In this document: positions 1-8,786 of the stretch, in pieces
Layout: the number at the start of each line of letters is the position of its first letter
How positions within the stretch are numbered: the stretch's first letter is position 1
Origin: Terriglobia bacterium
GTDB taxonomy: Bacteria > Acidobacteriota > Terriglobia > Bryobacterales > Bryobacteraceae
Assembly: GCA_020073305.1 (NCBI GenBank)
Contig: JAIQFK010000002.1
Location: forward strand, 186,001 to 250,000
Length of the DNA stretch: 64,000 nucleotides
Reading direction: 5' to 3'
Made by a program: the position numbers and the translations under genes
The notes under the pieces: generated by a model
What the model was told of the DNA's origin: nothing
The model's database searches: none
What the model saw: only the letters and a program-made list of their open reading frames with translations

Positions 1-615
1 CAGCTCGCCCAACCCTATCCACTGGCGCTCACTTGCACCATAACGCTTACGTTCGCATCATCGGCTGGCGAAGTAGATGATCCTGCCATCCAGTTTTCAG
101 GCGGCGGGCGGACGGCACAGGTCACGATTCCGGCGGGAACCACCGCGTCCCCCAGTGTTTCGTTCTCCACCGGCACCGTTGCCGGGACCATCACGCTAAC
201 GCTCGCGTGTCAGGCCGGCGGGCAGGACGTAACCCCGACGCCTGCGCCCACGCGCGTCATCCAGATTCCGGCCGCGGCTCCGGTCATCACAGCCGTAACG
301 GCGCACAACACCTCTTCCGGCCTGGAAGTGGATGTCACCGGGTTCTCCAACACGCGCGACATGGCCAGCGCCAACTTCCAGTTCCAGGCCGCTGCGGGCA
401 CGAATCTGCAGACCGCGCAATCAACGATTACGGCGGATCAGCTGTTTGCGACGTGGTTTAGTGATCCCACCTCGCAGCAATACGGCAGCCGGTTCACCTT
501 TGCGCAGCAGTTCACCATCAGCGGCAATATGACGGGAATCAGCGGCGTGACGGTGACGCTCACCAACAAACAGGGAACATCGAACGCGGTCACCGCAAGC
601 GTAGCCGCGCAGTGA
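1..615 (+). CDS. Partial secreted/structural beta-sandwich-like protein (C-terminal part)
   Basis: The reading frame is open from the first base of the window to a TGA at 613-615, giving 204 residues with no internal stop, so the gene begins upstream. The translated part is rich in Thr, Ser, Ala, Val and Gly with alternating hydrophobic residues, as in Ig-like or choice-of-anchor extracellular domains; it ends in a segment of the type GVTVTLTNKQGTSNAVTAS. No catalytic motif or membrane anchor is visible in this part. It faces the convergent gene at 649 with a 33-nt gap. Function is not recognisable; an exported beta-sandwich protein is the most I can infer. Confidence 0.6.
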   Translation, partial: QLAQPYPLALTCTITLTFASSAGEVDDPAIQFSGGGRTAQVTIPAGTTASPSVSFSTGTVAGTITLTLACQAGGQDVTPTPAPTRVIQIPAAAPVITAVTAHNTSSGLEVDVTGFSNTRDMASANFQFQAAAGTNLQTAQSTITADQLFATWFSDPTSQQYGSRFTFAQQFTISGNMTGISGVTVTLTNKQGTSNAVTASVAAQ

Positions 616-648
616 TTTTCGGCATTCGCAGGCGGCGCGCCAGCCTCA

Positions 649-1476
649 TTATGGCTTGGGCGCGGGGCTTTCGCCGGGCGGTGCGTCGGGCCCGAAAGTA
701 ATCACCGAGTCCGCCTCAAATTTTCGGTAGCCTTGAAACGCCATCTCGTTCCGCACTTTCTTGGTCTCCAGCAGCAGCGATACGGTCGCTTCCACCGGCA
801 ACAGGTATTTCTTCTCGCCGATGAGCACTTCGCCGTAGTCGATGGTCGTGGCGATCTGGCGCGTCAGCAGCGCAGGCGGAATTTCCGTCGCGGTATCTGT
901 AATCCGCCAGACTGCGCCCGTGGCCGGGTCTCCCCAAACAGAGCCCGTGTAAGGCACGGTGGCCTTGGCTAAATCGCTCAGGCTGAGCGTCAGAGTCGAC
1001 TGTTGTTTATCGACCGAGTAGTCAAAGACGGCCAGACGTTTCCCGCGCAGCGTCTCCCAACGGCTCCACGTGAAGTAGGCCTTGCTGTCCGCTCCCAGGA
1101 CGCGGCTGAGCAGGATGCCGAACTCGCCTTCCGTGGTCAGGGGCCCGTGCCGGCGCGCCTGGCCAGGTTCAACCGCCTTTCCGTTGACCAGTGCCAGTTT
1201 TCGCTGCTCGCGGCCTCGATGAAAAGTCAATGTGGTGGTGAGAGTGTCTCCTTTATGCCAGCGATTGGACTTCTTGCCGGCCTCGAACTGGCGCGTTACC
1301 TGCTCGCAGAGGAAATTGGGCAGATTGGAAACGTACTGATCGGCATACTGGTGCATCGCGGTGAGCAGCCTGTCCTGTTCAGCGGGATCGGGAGGCGCCT
1401 CGGATCGAGCGCCGGTCACGGCCAACGCCAGCAATACACCCACCCGGCAAGAGGCGAGGCGCGGCGCAGGCGTCAT
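649..1476 (-). CDS. Secreted protein of unknown function (acidobacterial 'NLPNF' family)
   Basis: The product is 275 residues. The ATG at 1476 is chosen because it shares one base with the TAA of the upstream gene and is followed by a signal peptide (MTPAPRLASCRVGVLLALAV, cleavage near ARSEA); longer in-frame starts lie inside the upstream coding region. The mature part starts with a helix containing YVSNLPNFLCEQVTR, a phrase I associate with a large paralogous family in Acidobacteriota, and continues as predominantly beta structure ending in a Pro-rich tail. No catalytic residues stand out. It is translationally coupled to the PHP-like hydrolase, so they probably share a transcript. Role unknown, probably periplasmic or secreted. 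Confidence 0.8.
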   Translation of the reverse strand: MTPAPRLASCRVGVLLALAVTGARSEAPPDPAEQDRLLTAMHQYADQYVSNLPNFLCEQVTRQFEAGKKSNRWHKGDTLTTTLTFHRGREQRKLALVNGKAVEPGQARRHGPLTTEGEFGILLSRVLGADSKAYFTWSRWETLRGKRLAVFDYSVDKQQSTLTLSLSDLAKATVPYTGSVWGDPATGAVWRITDTATEIPPALLTRQIATTIDYGEVLIGEKKYLLPVEATVSLLLETKKVRNEMAFQGYRKFEADSVITFGPDAPPGESPAPKP

Positions 1477-2342
1477 TACGCCAGTGTACGAACCTCGATG
1501 GGCTTTTTGCCAGGCATCGCCGGTTGGAAGAACCGATCCAGGGTCAGCTCGAGCTTGCGGTACATCGCGACGCCGTAATCGATGTCCCCCATGGCGTCCG
1601 TGGTGTGCCCGTTGGAGCCGAACGAAAACTTCACGCGCGCGGCCTTGGCCATCTCCAGAAAGGCGAGACGAGGCACCTTGTAGCGGGAGTTGATTTCGAT
1701 CGCCACGTGGTGGCGCGCCGCCGACTCGATGATTTTGCGCATCCGCTTCTCGGTCCAAAGCTTGTCGTAATCCGGTTCGAGGGCCTCCGGCAGATAGGTC
1801 GGGTTGGCGATGATGTCGATGGGCTCTTTGGCCATCACCTCTTCGTGGAAATCGACGTAGCGGTCCATGAAGTCCTGCGCATCATGGCATTGGAACGCGG
1901 GCGTCCAGAGCTTGATCATCTTGCCCGATTTGTCCGGCATGGTGAGCGCGTCGGAGAGCACGTAGTCGAGCCGGGCCACGGTTTCTTTGGAAAACGCGGA
2001 CATCCAATTCAGCAGCTCTGCCTGCACACCTTTGAAGACCGGTTTACCTTCAAGCTGGTGGATCCAGGCCTTGAGTTCGTCATCGTTCGAGACCAGGTCC
2101 GGGTAATCGCTTTCCTTGATGCCTGCGTGCTGGAGCAGCCCGAACTTTACGCCGCGCTCTTTCGAGATGGCAACGGCTCGGTCGACGGTCATCCCAATCT
2201 CTGGGTGCGCGTGATAATCCACGCGAGGCACGCCGTCGCGCATGGGAACGGTATCCGGGAGCGCAGATCCTTTGAGCCAGGGCGAGAACGTACCGGCAGC
2301 GCCGAGTGCAAGAATGTCGCGGCGGGAGAACGCAGGTTTCAT
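1476..2342 (-). CDS. Tat-exported PHP/amidohydrolase-like metal-dependent hydrolase
   Basis: This 288-residue protein begins with a twin-arginine type leader (SRRDILALGAAG) followed by a segment VDYHAHPEIG, a His-x-His metal-binding signature typical of the PHP and amidohydrolase superfamilies at the start of the barrel. A later EINSRYKVPR stretch and the FGSNGHTTDAMG segment resemble the second half of PHP phosphoesterase folds. Expected to bind metal in the periplasm and hydrolyse a phosphoester or amide; the substrate cannot be told from sequence. It overlaps the next gene by one base (TAATG), suggesting a two-gene operon. The family call is fairly safe; PHP versus amidohydrolase is not settled. 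Confidence 0.8.
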   Translation of the reverse strand: MKPAFSRRDILALGAAGTFSPWLKGSALPDTVPMRDGVPRVDYHAHPEIGMTVDRAVAISKERGVKFGLLQHAGIKESDYPDLVSNDDELKAWIHQLEGKPVFKGVQAELLNWMSAFSKETVARLDYVLSDALTMPDKSGKMIKLWTPAFQCHDAQDFMDRYVDFHEEVMAKEPIDIIANPTYLPEALEPDYDKLWTEKRMRKIIESAARHHVAIEINSRYKVPRLAFLEMAKAARVKFSFGSNGHTTDAMGDIDYGVAMYRKLELTLDRFFQPAMPGKKPIEVRTLA

Positions 2343-2361
2343 TAGAAGACCTCTGGAGCCG

Positions 2362-2367
2362 ATTATA
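2362..2367 (-). promoter_or_regulatory. Probable -10 box for the PHP-like hydrolase operon
   Basis: On the minus strand a perfect TATAAT lies about 20 nt before the ATG at 2342. It would place the transcript start near 2355, leaving a short leader that contains AGAGG about 8 nt before the start. No good -35 hexamer is seen at 16-18 nt. Confidence 0.45.
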
Positions 2368-2419
2368 TCGAAAAGAGGCCGCGCTTGTTCTGTGAGATTC
2401 TCTCAGGGGAGGGAGAGAC

Positions 2420-2869
2420 ATGCCCGCACTGAAGAAGAATCGCGGCGCCAGCCCGGCCTCGGCGCTCACGTTCAATCACGCCATGGTGTATTCGCGCGAT
2501 GTGCCCGCGGCCGTTCGCTTCTACGCCGGCGTACTGGGTTTCAAAGTGCTTGAGGAGTATCAGGGGCACAACACGGTGGTGTACGCACGGTTGAAATCGC
2601 CCCGCGGCAATACCACCATCGCGGTGCACATGGTCGCTCCGGGGCAGGAGCTGCACACGGGCGGCGTGCGGCTATATTTCGAAACGAAAGATCTGGACCG
2701 TTTCTGCAAACGCCTGGAAGCCGCGGGCGTGAAATTTTCCGAGGCGCCAAAGGTCATGCCGTGGGGATGGAAACACGCGTACCTGGATGATCCGGACGGG
2801 CATGAAGTCAGCCTGTATTGGGCCGGCGCAAAGCGGATCCAAAAGACCGGCCCGATGAAAGCTCGATGA
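2420..2869 (+). CDS. VOC-family (glyoxalase/bleomycin-resistance/dioxygenase) protein
   Basis: The 149-residue product is a single vicinal-oxygen-chelate module: FNHAMVYSRDVPAAVRFYAGVLGF at the start, a central GGVRLYFETKDLDRF, and a C-terminal YLDDPDGHEVSLYW strand. These are the paired beta-alpha-beta-beta-beta units of the superfamily, with a metal-ligand-like His in the first unit and Glu in the last. The GGGAGGGAG ribosome-binding site just before ATG 2420 supports this start. Enzymatic role (glyoxalase-like, dioxygenase or resistance binding protein) cannot be assigned. Its last 62 bases overlap the convergent phosphoesterase gene. Confidence 0.85.
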   Translation: MPALKKNRGASPASALTFNHAMVYSRDVPAAVRFYAGVLGFKVLEEYQGHNTVVYARLKSPRGNTTIAVHMVAPGQELHTGGVRLYFETKDLDRFCKRLEAAGVKFSEAPKVMPWGWKHAYLDDPDGHEVSLYWAGAKRIQKTGPMKAR

Positions 2870-3323
2870 ACTCAACGTTCCAGGGTTTTTGTGCGAGATG
2901 GAGCCGCGCCACGGTAATGGGCAATTGAAACCGCTGCGGTCCGGCACTGCCAGGGTTGATGTAAAGCACTCCGCCCCGTTCCTCGCGCGCCGGTTTGTGC
3001 GAATGCCCGCTGACGACGATCTGGAAACCGGCAGCGGCCGGATCCAGATCCAGCTCATGAACATCGTGGAGCACATAGATGGTTGCGGGTCCCGCTTCAG
3101 CCACAGCCGTCAACGGCAGCTTCGAGGCCCAGGCTCCCCGGTCAATATTTCCTCTGACGGCGACAACAGGAGCCACAGCTTCGAGCGCGCCGATGATCTC
3201 GAGTTTCCCGACATCGCCCGCATGGACGATGAGATCGGAGCCTTCGAGCGCGCGCAGCGCCTCGTCCCGCAGCAGTCCGTGCGTGTCAGAGATTAGGCCG
3301 ATGAGGGTGGGATGCATAGTCAA
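2808..3323 (-). CDS. YfcE/MJ0936-type metallophosphoesterase
   Basis: The product (171 residues) carries the calcineurin-like motif series in order: LISDTHG near residue 10 (D-x-H), VHAGDVGK (GD), VRGNID (GN), VLHDVHE and VSGHSH (GH-x-H), then YINPGSAGPQR. This is the full two-metal phosphodiesterase signature of the short YfcE/Vps29-like family, so it should be active on phosphodiesters such as cyclic nucleotides. The family normally ends soon after the INPGS strand region; here about 30 further residues (SSGRSFGSALRR...) run into the 3' end of the convergent VOC gene. The start at 3323 is preceded by no strong ribosome-binding site. Confidence 0.85.
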   Translation of the reverse strand: MTMHPTLIGLISDTHGLLRDEALRALEGSDLIVHAGDVGKLEIIGALEAVAPVVAVRGNIDRGAWASKLPLTAVAEAGPATIYVLHDVHELDLDPAAAGFQIVVSGHSHKPAREERGGVLYINPGSAGPQRFQLPITVARLHLAQKPWNVEFIELSSGRSFGSALRRPNTG

Positions 3324-3421
3324 GGGCCGCGGCGTGGCCCCGGGGGCTTGTGCCGAGCAACCGCTCCCTTCGGTCGGACAAATGCGCCTGATCGAGCCGT
3401 GTCACCGCGTCGGCCCCTCGC

Positions 3422-5353
3422 CTACTCGTCGTCCGTCTGCGCTGACAGGCGCGTCACCACTGACAAATCCTCGAGGGTTGTCACATCGCCGACCACGGTG
3501 TTCGAAGTCACGATTTCACGCAATAGGCGGCGCATGATTTTGCCGCTGCGGGTTTTGGGCAGCGCTTCGGAAAAGCGAATCTGCTCGGGCTTGGCGAAGC
3601 TGCCGATCTCGTGAGCCACCCAGAGGCGCAGGTCCTGGGCGAGCTGCTCGGTATCCCACTTGCCCTCCTTCAGCGTCACGAAGCACACCATCGCCTGGCC
3701 GGTAATCTCGTGCGGCTTGCCAACCACCGCCGCTTCCGCCACCGCCGGATGGCGCACCAGCGCCGATTCCAGCTCCATGGTGCTCAAGCGGTGGCCGCTG
3801 ATGTTCATCACGTCGTCCACGCGGCCGAGCACCCAGAGATAGCCGTCGGCATCGCGGCGCGCGGCGTCTCCGGTCAGATAATTTCCCGGAATGCGCCGCC
3901 AGTACTGATCCTCGTACCGCTGCGGGTCGCGCCAGATGGTGCGCAGCATGCTGGGCCAAGGCCGCTGGATGACAAGTAAACCCTCGCAATTTGGCTCCAC
4001 GGGCTTCCCGTTGAGATCCACCACTTCAGGCAGGATGCCGGGAAGCGGCAGCGTGGCCGATCCGGGTTTGGCGGGCACCGCGCCGGGGATGGGCGAAATC
4101 ATGATGGCGCCGGTCTCGGTCTGCCACCACGTATCCACGATGGGGCAACGCTCTTTGCCAATGGTCTTGTGATACCACTCCCAGGCCGCGGGATTGATGG
4201 GCTCGCCGACCGAACCCAGCAGGCGCAGGCTCGAGAGATCGTGCGCGTTGGGCCACTGGTCGCCCTGGCGGACGAAGGAGCGGATGGCGGTTGGCGAGGT
4301 GTAGAGAATGTTGACGCGATATTTTTCGATGAGCCGCCAGAAGCGGTCGGGCTGGGGACAGTCGGGTGCGCCTTCGTACATCACGGTAGTCGCGCCAGCC
4401 GAAAGCGGGCCGTACACGATGTAGCTGTGCCCGGTCACCCAGCCGATGTCAGCGGTGCACCAGTAGGTGTCTTCATCGTGCAAATCGAACACCCACTTCA
4501 TGGTCATGGTGGCCTGCAGCAGATAGCCGCCGGTCGTGTGCACGATGCCCTTGGGTTTCCCGGTGGTTCCCGAGGTGTACAGCACGTAGAGAGGCGCTTC
4601 GGAATCGAGCGGCACGGCGTCGCACGTCTCGGCGGCCGTTTCATCGAGTTCGTGCCACCACAGATCGCGTCCGGCTTTCATCTCGAGCGGGCTGCCGGTG
4701 CGGCGGTAAACGATCACGTCGCGCACGGTAGGGCACTCCGGCAGCGCTTCATCCACCGCCGGCTTCAGCTTGACTTCCTTGCCGCGGCGCCAGCCGCCAT
4801 CCGCGGTGATCACCACCTGAGCTTCCAGATCCTGGATGCGCGCTTTGAGCGCTTCCGCCGAGAATCCGCCGAACACCACACTGTGGATGATGCCCAGCCG
4901 CGCACACGCCAGCATGGCCACGGGCAGCTCCGGAATCATGGGCATGTAGATGACGGCGCGATCGCCGATCTTGAGGCCGCGCGATTTGAGCACGTTGGCG
5001 AAGCGCGCCACCAGGCGGTACAGCTCCTGGTAAGTGATCATGCGCTGATCACCTGGCTCGCCCTCCCAAAGGATGGCGACTTTATTCTTCCGGTGCGTAG
5101 CCAGGTGGCGGTCGATGCAGTTGTACGAGACGTTGGTCTTGCCGCCCACGAACCATTTCACGAACGGCGGGTTCCACTCGAAGGCTTTCGACCATTTCTC
5201 GAACCAGAACAGTTCCTTGTCCGCCAGTTCACCCCAAAATTCGGCGGGCTGCTCCAAGGCGCGTTTGTAGAGCGCGCGATAGCCCTCCATGCCCTTCACG
5301 TTGGCATGCTCAACGAATTCCCGACTTGGGGAGTAGCTGCGATCCTCGGCCAT
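3422..5353 (-). CDS. acs: Acetyl-CoA synthetase (AMP-forming)
   Basis: The enzyme makes acetyl-CoA from acetate, ATP and CoA via acetyl-AMP. From the ATG at 5353 it has 643 residues, close to the usual 650. It shows the adenylation P-loop [10 protein letters not shown] (about residues 260-269), the DTWWQTETG core motif, the hinge and [14 protein letters not shown] region, and [11 protein letters not shown] with the catalytic lysine (about K605) that is acetylated in homologues. Identity to the E. coli enzyme pattern is evident throughout. An alternative TTG at 5440, preceded by AGGACC, would add 29 basic residues that look unlike the family. The gene stands alone between a 98-nt gap on one side and a divergent HDOD gene on the other. 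Confidence 0.96.
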   Translation of the reverse strand: MAEDRSYSPSREFVEHANVKGMEGYRALYKRALEQPAEFWGELADKELFWFEKWSKAFEWNPPFVKWFVGGKTNVSYNCIDRHLATHRKNKVAILWEGEPGDQRMITYQELYRLVARFANVLKSRGLKIGDRAVIYMPMIPELPVAMLACARLGIIHSVVFGGFSAEALKARIQDLEAQVVITADGGWRRGKEVKLKPAVDEALPECPTVRDVIVYRRTGSPLEMKAGRDLWWHELDETAAETCDAVPLDSEAPLYVLYTSGTTGKPKGIVHTTGGYLLQATMTMKWVFDLHDEDTYWCTADIGWVTGHSYIVYGPLSAGATTVMYEGAPDCPQPDRFWRLIEKYRVNILYTSPTAIRSFVRQGDQWPNAHDLSSLRLLGSVGEPINPAAWEWYHKTIGKERCPIVDTWWQTETGAIMISPIPGAVPAKPGSATLPLPGILPEVVDLNGKPVEPNCEGLLVIQRPWPSMLRTIWRDPQRYEDQYWRRIPGNYLTGDAARRDADGYLWVLGRVDDVMNISGHRLSTMELESALVRHPAVAEAAVVGKPHEITGQAMVCFVTLKEGKWDTEQLAQDLRLWVAHEIGSFAKPEQIRFSEALPKTRSGKIMRRLLREIVTSNTVVGDVTTLEDLSVVTRLSAQTDDE

Positions 5354-5491
5354 AGCCAGAACATTATCGTACACGGAGGGCGCAGAACGTCGACTGACTG
5401 CTCCTTTCCGTCGCGGCTCGGTTCGAAGCGTTTTCGGCAAGGTCCTAAAGGGTTCGCCGCCCGCCTCCGATAAACCTCTTAGGAGCCCTCT

Positions 5492-6325
5492 TTGGCGACC
5501 CGAGATCTACGCATCCGTCTGGACACACTTAGGCCTTTTCCCGCAGCAGCCTGCAAGCTGATCCGGCTCATCCACAACGAGAGAGTGGACTTTCGCGAGG
5601 TGTCCGGAGTGATTGCGGTGGATGCGGCCTTCTCCGGCCAGGTGCTGAAGCTGGCAAACTCGGCGTTGCTCGGCGGCCGGTACGAAATCGCGAGCATCCT
5701 CCACGCGCTGAGCGTGGTGGGGGTCGACCGGCTGCGCGACGTCGTCGTCACCGTCGCGTTGAGGAATTTCATGGGGGATACGGACAACGCATTCCTGCAC
5801 CGTTGCTGGCGGCACAACCTGGCTACAGCGCTCTGGTGCGAGAAGTTTGCGGAGCGCTTCGATATCGAGATCCCGCTAGGCTATACGGCGGGCATCCTGC
5901 ACGACATCGGGCGCATCGCGCTGCTGATGCTGCTGCCTAACGACTACGCCACATTTCTGGAGAGCGCCCTTCCAGGCGCGGCAGATCCGTTGGAAGTGGA
6001 GCGCAAACATTGGACAACCGACCATTGCCAGGTGGGGCACGACCTGGCCGCGGCATGGAATTTTCCCGCCGTGCTCAGAGACGTGATTGCCCATCATCAC
6101 GACGCCATCGGTCACCGGACGCCACGCGTGCGGCGGCTCGTACAGGCAGCCTGCACGGCGGCCAGTATGAGCGGCTTCTATACGACGGGCCGGGAGCAAA
6201 CCTGGGAACCGGCGCGGCTCGAAGACGTGTTGCCGCCCGCAGAACCGGCCGTGGTCTTGCCGTATGAAGATCTGATGCATGCGGTGATGCGGAAATTGAA
6301 TGAGACGGAATGCAGCCTGGTTTGA
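5492..6325 (+). CDS. HDOD-domain signalling protein
   Basis: This 277-residue protein is almost entirely one HDOD domain. Residues about 10-200 read [33 protein letters not shown], then [16 protein letters not shown] and the HD-like [16 protein letters not shown], followed by a second His cluster (HHHD). HDOD proteins act in regulatory and chemotaxis-linked pathways, often without demonstrable phosphodiesterase activity. The TTG start at 5492 is chosen because AGGAG sits six bases upstream (5481-5485). There is no receiver or GGDEF partner domain. It is divergent from acs with a short shared region. A role in motility or stress signalling is possible, but nothing in the immediate context proves it. 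Confidence 0.88.
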   Translation: MATRDLRIRLDTLRPFPAAACKLIRLIHNERVDFREVSGVIAVDAAFSGQVLKLANSALLGGRYEIASILHALSVVGVDRLRDVVVTVALRNFMGDTDNAFLHRCWRHNLATALWCEKFAERFDIEIPLGYTAGILHDIGRIALLMLLPNDYATFLESALPGAADPLEVERKHWTTDHCQVGHDLAAAWNFPAVLRDVIAHHHDAIGHRTPRVRRLVQAACTAASMSGFYTTGREQTWEPARLEDVLPPAEPAVVLPYEDLMHAVMRKLNETECSLV

Positions 6326-6340
6326 CGCTGCAAGGCGAGG

Positions 6341-7030
6341 CTAGTTCTTAGTAGCTTGGGGACTGGGGAACTCGACCCGCAGCAGATGCGCCACCGACGC
6401 CCCAGCGTTCTCCACTCCTTGTGTGTGACCCGGTGCGAGCCAGTAGACCTCGCCTCTGTGCAAAGACGCCGCCGGGAGCCGGGCGTCCGAGAATGCAATC
6501 AGCAGTGAAGGAATCGCAGGATCATCCAGCTCGACGGGATTGCCGCCGGCCGCCACTATGCGCTCGATGACGAGCTGAGGGCGAACGTACTGCCTCGACA
6601 AGCCAGTGATTGAGAGATCGGCCGGCGCCGGTCCCCGCTGAAACAGCCTCGGTTGGCCGAGAGGAATTTGTTTGAGTTCCACGCGCAGGAACTCAGACGG
6701 CGCGTCGCCCAGGTTCTCGACTTCGTGCGTCTCGATTCGCCCCGGGCTCACGCGGAAGGAGCCGAGCTTGAGCGGAGGCCGGATCAACGTGAAAGGCGGG
6801 TCTTCGATGTGGCTAAATCGCACAGGCGGCGAGTCGGTCAGATACACGTAAACCGTCGCCCGGGCGGAATGATCGTGGACCGGCAGCTTCTCCCGGGGAC
6901 CGTAGCGGACACGGACCACGCGGACCCAGTCATTTTCAAATGCCAGTTGGTAATTGGAAGGAAGATGCGGATCCTGGCTGCCCGGCTGGGCAGCCAGAGC
7001 CGTCATGAGGAACAGGCAAACCGCTCGCAA
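6341..7030 (-). CDS. Exported cupin-like protein
   Basis: The product has 229 residues with a short signal peptide (MRAVCLFLMTALAAQPG). Two similar halves follow: the first contains VRYGPREKLPVHDHSARATVYVYL, a cupin-type pattern with a PxHDH metal-binding-like cluster, then FRVSPGRIETHEVENLGDAPSEFLRVELK; the second contains LHRGEVYWLAPGHTQGVENAG. The arrangement suggests a bicupin in the periplasm. Substrate unknown. It is followed closely upstream on the same strand by erpA with 14 nt between them, so the two may be cotranscribed, though their functions look unrelated. Confidence 0.7.
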   Translation of the reverse strand: MRAVCLFLMTALAAQPGSQDPHLPSNYQLAFENDWVRVVRVRYGPREKLPVHDHSARATVYVYLTDSPPVRFSHIEDPPFTLIRPPLKLGSFRVSPGRIETHEVENLGDAPSEFLRVELKQIPLGQPRLFQRGPAPADLSITGLSRQYVRPQLVIERIVAAGGNPVELDDPAIPSLLIAFSDARLPAASLHRGEVYWLAPGHTQGVENAGASVAHLLRVEFPSPQATKN

Positions 7031-7044
7031 ACGCCTGAACCGGG

Positions 7045-7368
7045 TTAAGCGCTAAACGAGCTGCCGCAACCGCAGGTAGACTTTACGTTCGGATTCGAGA
7101 ATTTGAAGCCGGAACCTTCCAGCGTCTCGACGTAATCCACTTCGGCGCCATCGAGATAGAGCAGGCTGGCCTGATCGACGAACACCTTCAGACCGTCATA
7201 ACTGTATGTCTTGTCGAGCATGTTGGGCTGGTTTTCAAAAGCCATCGAGTAGCTAAAGCCCGAGCATCCACCACCCACCACCGAGATACGCAACCCGGCC
7301 GGCTTGGGATCCTGGGACGTCAGGATCTCCTTTACCTTGTCCACGGCTTTTTCAGTCAATTGCACCAT
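7045..7368 (-). CDS. erpA: Iron-sulfur cluster carrier/assembly protein, A-type (ErpA/IscA family)
   Basis: This 107-residue protein is a complete A-type carrier that delivers Fe-S clusters to apo-proteins in the cytosol. It has GGGCSGFSY (C35) and the C-terminal STCGCGSSF with C99 and C101, the three cluster-ligating cysteines of the family, at normal spacing. Length is typical. The gene sits alone rather than in an isc or suf operon, which in A-type carriers favours ErpA, although the sequence cannot strictly separate ErpA from IscA or SufA. A TATAAT box lies 26-31 nt upstream and an AAGGGG-like ribosome-binding site precedes the ATG. Confidence 0.93.
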   Translation of the reverse strand: MVQLTEKAVDKVKEILTSQDPKPAGLRISVVGGGCSGFSYSMAFENQPNMLDKTYSYDGLKVFVDQASLLYLDGAEVDYVETLEGSGFKFSNPNVKSTCGCGSSFSA

Positions 7369-7393
7369 GTTTGAAGAAATCCCCTTCTACGTG

Positions 7394-7399
7394 ATTATA
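7394..7399 (-). promoter_or_regulatory. Probable -10 box of erpA
   Basis: A perfect TATAAT on the minus strand about 26 nt before the erpA ATG would give a leader of roughly 18-20 nt. The candidate -35 (TTTCGG, 16-nt spacer) is weak. Confidence 0.5.
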
Positions 7400-7548
7400 C
7401 AAAAGTTACGGCTTCCCGAAACGGGGCCGGACCCAGTCCGAGCCAAAATATCAGAATCACCGTTCCTAACTCATTGGATGGGGCTTAGGCCCCGAAGTTG
7501 CAAGGATTTGCTATGCCATAATCGGGTTATCCATGTGGTAAGCCAGCA

Positions 7549-7561
7549 AGGAGAAATGTAA
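7549..7561 (+). promoter_or_regulatory. Start-stop element (AAGGAG-N1-ATG-TAA) ahead of the ECF sigma gene
   Basis: A strong ribosome-binding site AAGGAG (7549-7554) is followed at once by ATG-TAA (7556-7561). The ATG is in the same frame as the sigma factor, whose first usable ATG lies 39 nt downstream and has no good ribosome-binding site of its own. It may act as a minimal ORF controlling reinitiation, or the ribosome-binding site may be a relic of an earlier start. Confidence 0.4.
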
Positions 7562-7594
7562 CCGCGGCAACACGGGGCACGTCCGAAGCGGTGT

Positions 7595-8260
7595 ATGGGA
7601 ACACTGACGGGCACCCTCCCACTCCCGGCGTTCGGCAGCCGGGTAGCGGTCAAAACGAGAGTGGACTATCAGAACAGCCAGGAAGGTGCGCTCGTACGCC
7701 GGGCCCAGTCCGGCGATGAGGCGGCGTTCCGCGAGATTGTCGAGCACTACCAGTCGAAGGTGTTCTCCATCATTCACGGCATCGTGCGGCAGCGTAATGA
7801 CGTGGAAGACATTGCACAGCAAGTGTTTGCGAAGGTTTACTTCTCCATCCGCAACTTCGATTTCCGCAGCTCTCTGATCACCTGGATCTACAAAATTACG
7901 GTGAATGAGTGCTTTGACTACCTGCGCAAGAAGAAGGTCCGCAAGCTGGTGTACGAGAGCGACCTAAGCGAAGACGAGGTTCGCAGGGTGGAGAATACCG
8001 AGCCCTCGGTCGACCGGCAGGCGCCCGCCGACGAAACTCTGGCGCGGCGCGACTACGTGTTGAAGCTCCTGAGCCGGGTTTCCGAGGAAGAGCGGACCCT
8101 GCTCCTGCTCAAAGAGGTCGAGGGCCGTTCGGTGGAAGAATTGGCGCAAATGACAGGCATGAACGAGAATACAATTAAAGTAAAATTGTTTCGTGCCCGT
8201 CAGAAGCTGGTGAAGGCGGCGCAGCGGTTGGATCGCGCTCCCGGCCTGGTGGCGGGATGA
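7595..8260 (+). CDS. ECF-type RNA polymerase sigma factor
   Basis: The product (221 residues) has sigma region 2 (LVRRAQSGDEAAFREIVEHY, then DVEDIAQQVFAKVY and the WIYKITVNECFDYLRKKK recognition helix for the -10) and region 4 (LLLLKEVEGRSVEELAQMTGMNENTIKVKLFRARQKL for the -35), with no region 3, so it is a group 4 (ECF) sigma. It is followed after 84 nt by its probable anti-sigma factor and then a Spy-like protein. The annotated ATG at 7595 lacks a ribosome-binding site; a GTG at 7661 giving MDYQNSQEGALVRRA is a credible alternative because family homology begins there. Confidence 0.92.
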   Translation: MGTLTGTLPLPAFGSRVAVKTRVDYQNSQEGALVRRAQSGDEAAFREIVEHYQSKVFSIIHGIVRQRNDVEDIAQQVFAKVYFSIRNFDFRSSLITWIYKITVNECFDYLRKKKVRKLVYESDLSEDEVRRVENTEPSVDRQAPADETLARRDYVLKLLSRVSEEERTLLLLKEVEGRSVEELAQMTGMNENTIKVKLFRARQKLVKAAQRLDRAPGLVAG

Positions 8261-8344
8261 TTTTGGGTGGTTCCCGACGTGGGCGGAGACCCGCGCGGGA
8301 TTGGTTCTCAGGTTAAAAATGGTCGGACTGTAAGGGAAGAAAAT

Positions 8345-8782
8345 ATGCATCAGGTGATTCTGGACCGGCTCGAGGAATATCTCTCCGGCTCGCCTAGTTC
8401 GCGAGAGTTTACGACACACCTGGAGTCCTGCGAGGAATGCCGCGCAGAAGTTCAGGAAATGAAGGAACTCTCCGGCGCTTTGTCCGCTCTGCGCGCCCCG
8501 GAGGAAATCACTCCGTCTCTCGGGTTTTATGCCCAGGTGGCACGCCGCGTGGAAGCCCAGCGCCCACGTTCGCCGTGGAGTTGGGTTTGGCTAGAGCCCG
8601 CGTTTGGCAAGCGCGTCGCATTTGCGTCGCTCATGTCGCTGGTAGTTTTGGGCAGCTATCTGATCACACGCGAGACCGAATATTCGGCCGGCCCGCCGCG
8701 GCCGGAAGCGATTATGGCCCAGCAGGCGCCCGCCGATAATCCGGACATGATCCTCGCAACGCTCGCTTCCTACGAGCCCTAA
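8345..8782 (+). CDS. Membrane anti-sigma factor with zinc-finger domain
   Basis: From the ATG at 8345, which is preceded by AGGGAAG, the protein has 145 residues. The N-terminal domain has HLESCEEC (H25, C29, C32), the His-x3-Cys-x2-Cys signature of zinc-binding anti-sigma domains that clamp ECF sigma factors. One transmembrane segment follows (about residues 90-107, VAFASLMSLVVLGSYLI), then a short periplasmic Pro/Ala-rich tail of about 38 residues. A longer ORF from 8267 adds 26 residues that look non-coding. Position immediately after an ECF sigma gene supports the pairing; it should hold that sigma at the inner membrane until an envelope signal is sensed. Confidence 0.88.
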   Translation: MHQVILDRLEEYLSGSPSSREFTTHLESCEECRAEVQEMKELSGALSALRAPEEITPSLGFYAQVARRVEAQRPRSPWSWVWLEPAFGKRVAFASLMSLVVLGSYLITRETEYSAGPPRPEAIMAQQAPADNPDMILATLASYEP

Positions 8783-8786
8783 TCCG

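Noticed and set aside
5354-5440. TTG start of acs at 5440 giving 672 residues.
   Set aside because: The extra 29 residues are basic and unlike the family; ATG 5353 gives the expected N-terminus.
7498-7522. Sigma-70 promoter TTGCAA with CATAAT before the ECF sigma gene.
   Set aside because: Only 13 bases separate the hexamers, too few for a working sigma-70 promoter.
8732-8739. GCCGATAA in the anti-sigma gene; also at 57997-58004 (era) and 63334-63341 (parE).
   Set aside because: No TAAA or TCAA at 15-16 nt upstream, and each is explained by the codons for Ala-Asp-Asn/Lys; not sigma-28 promoters.
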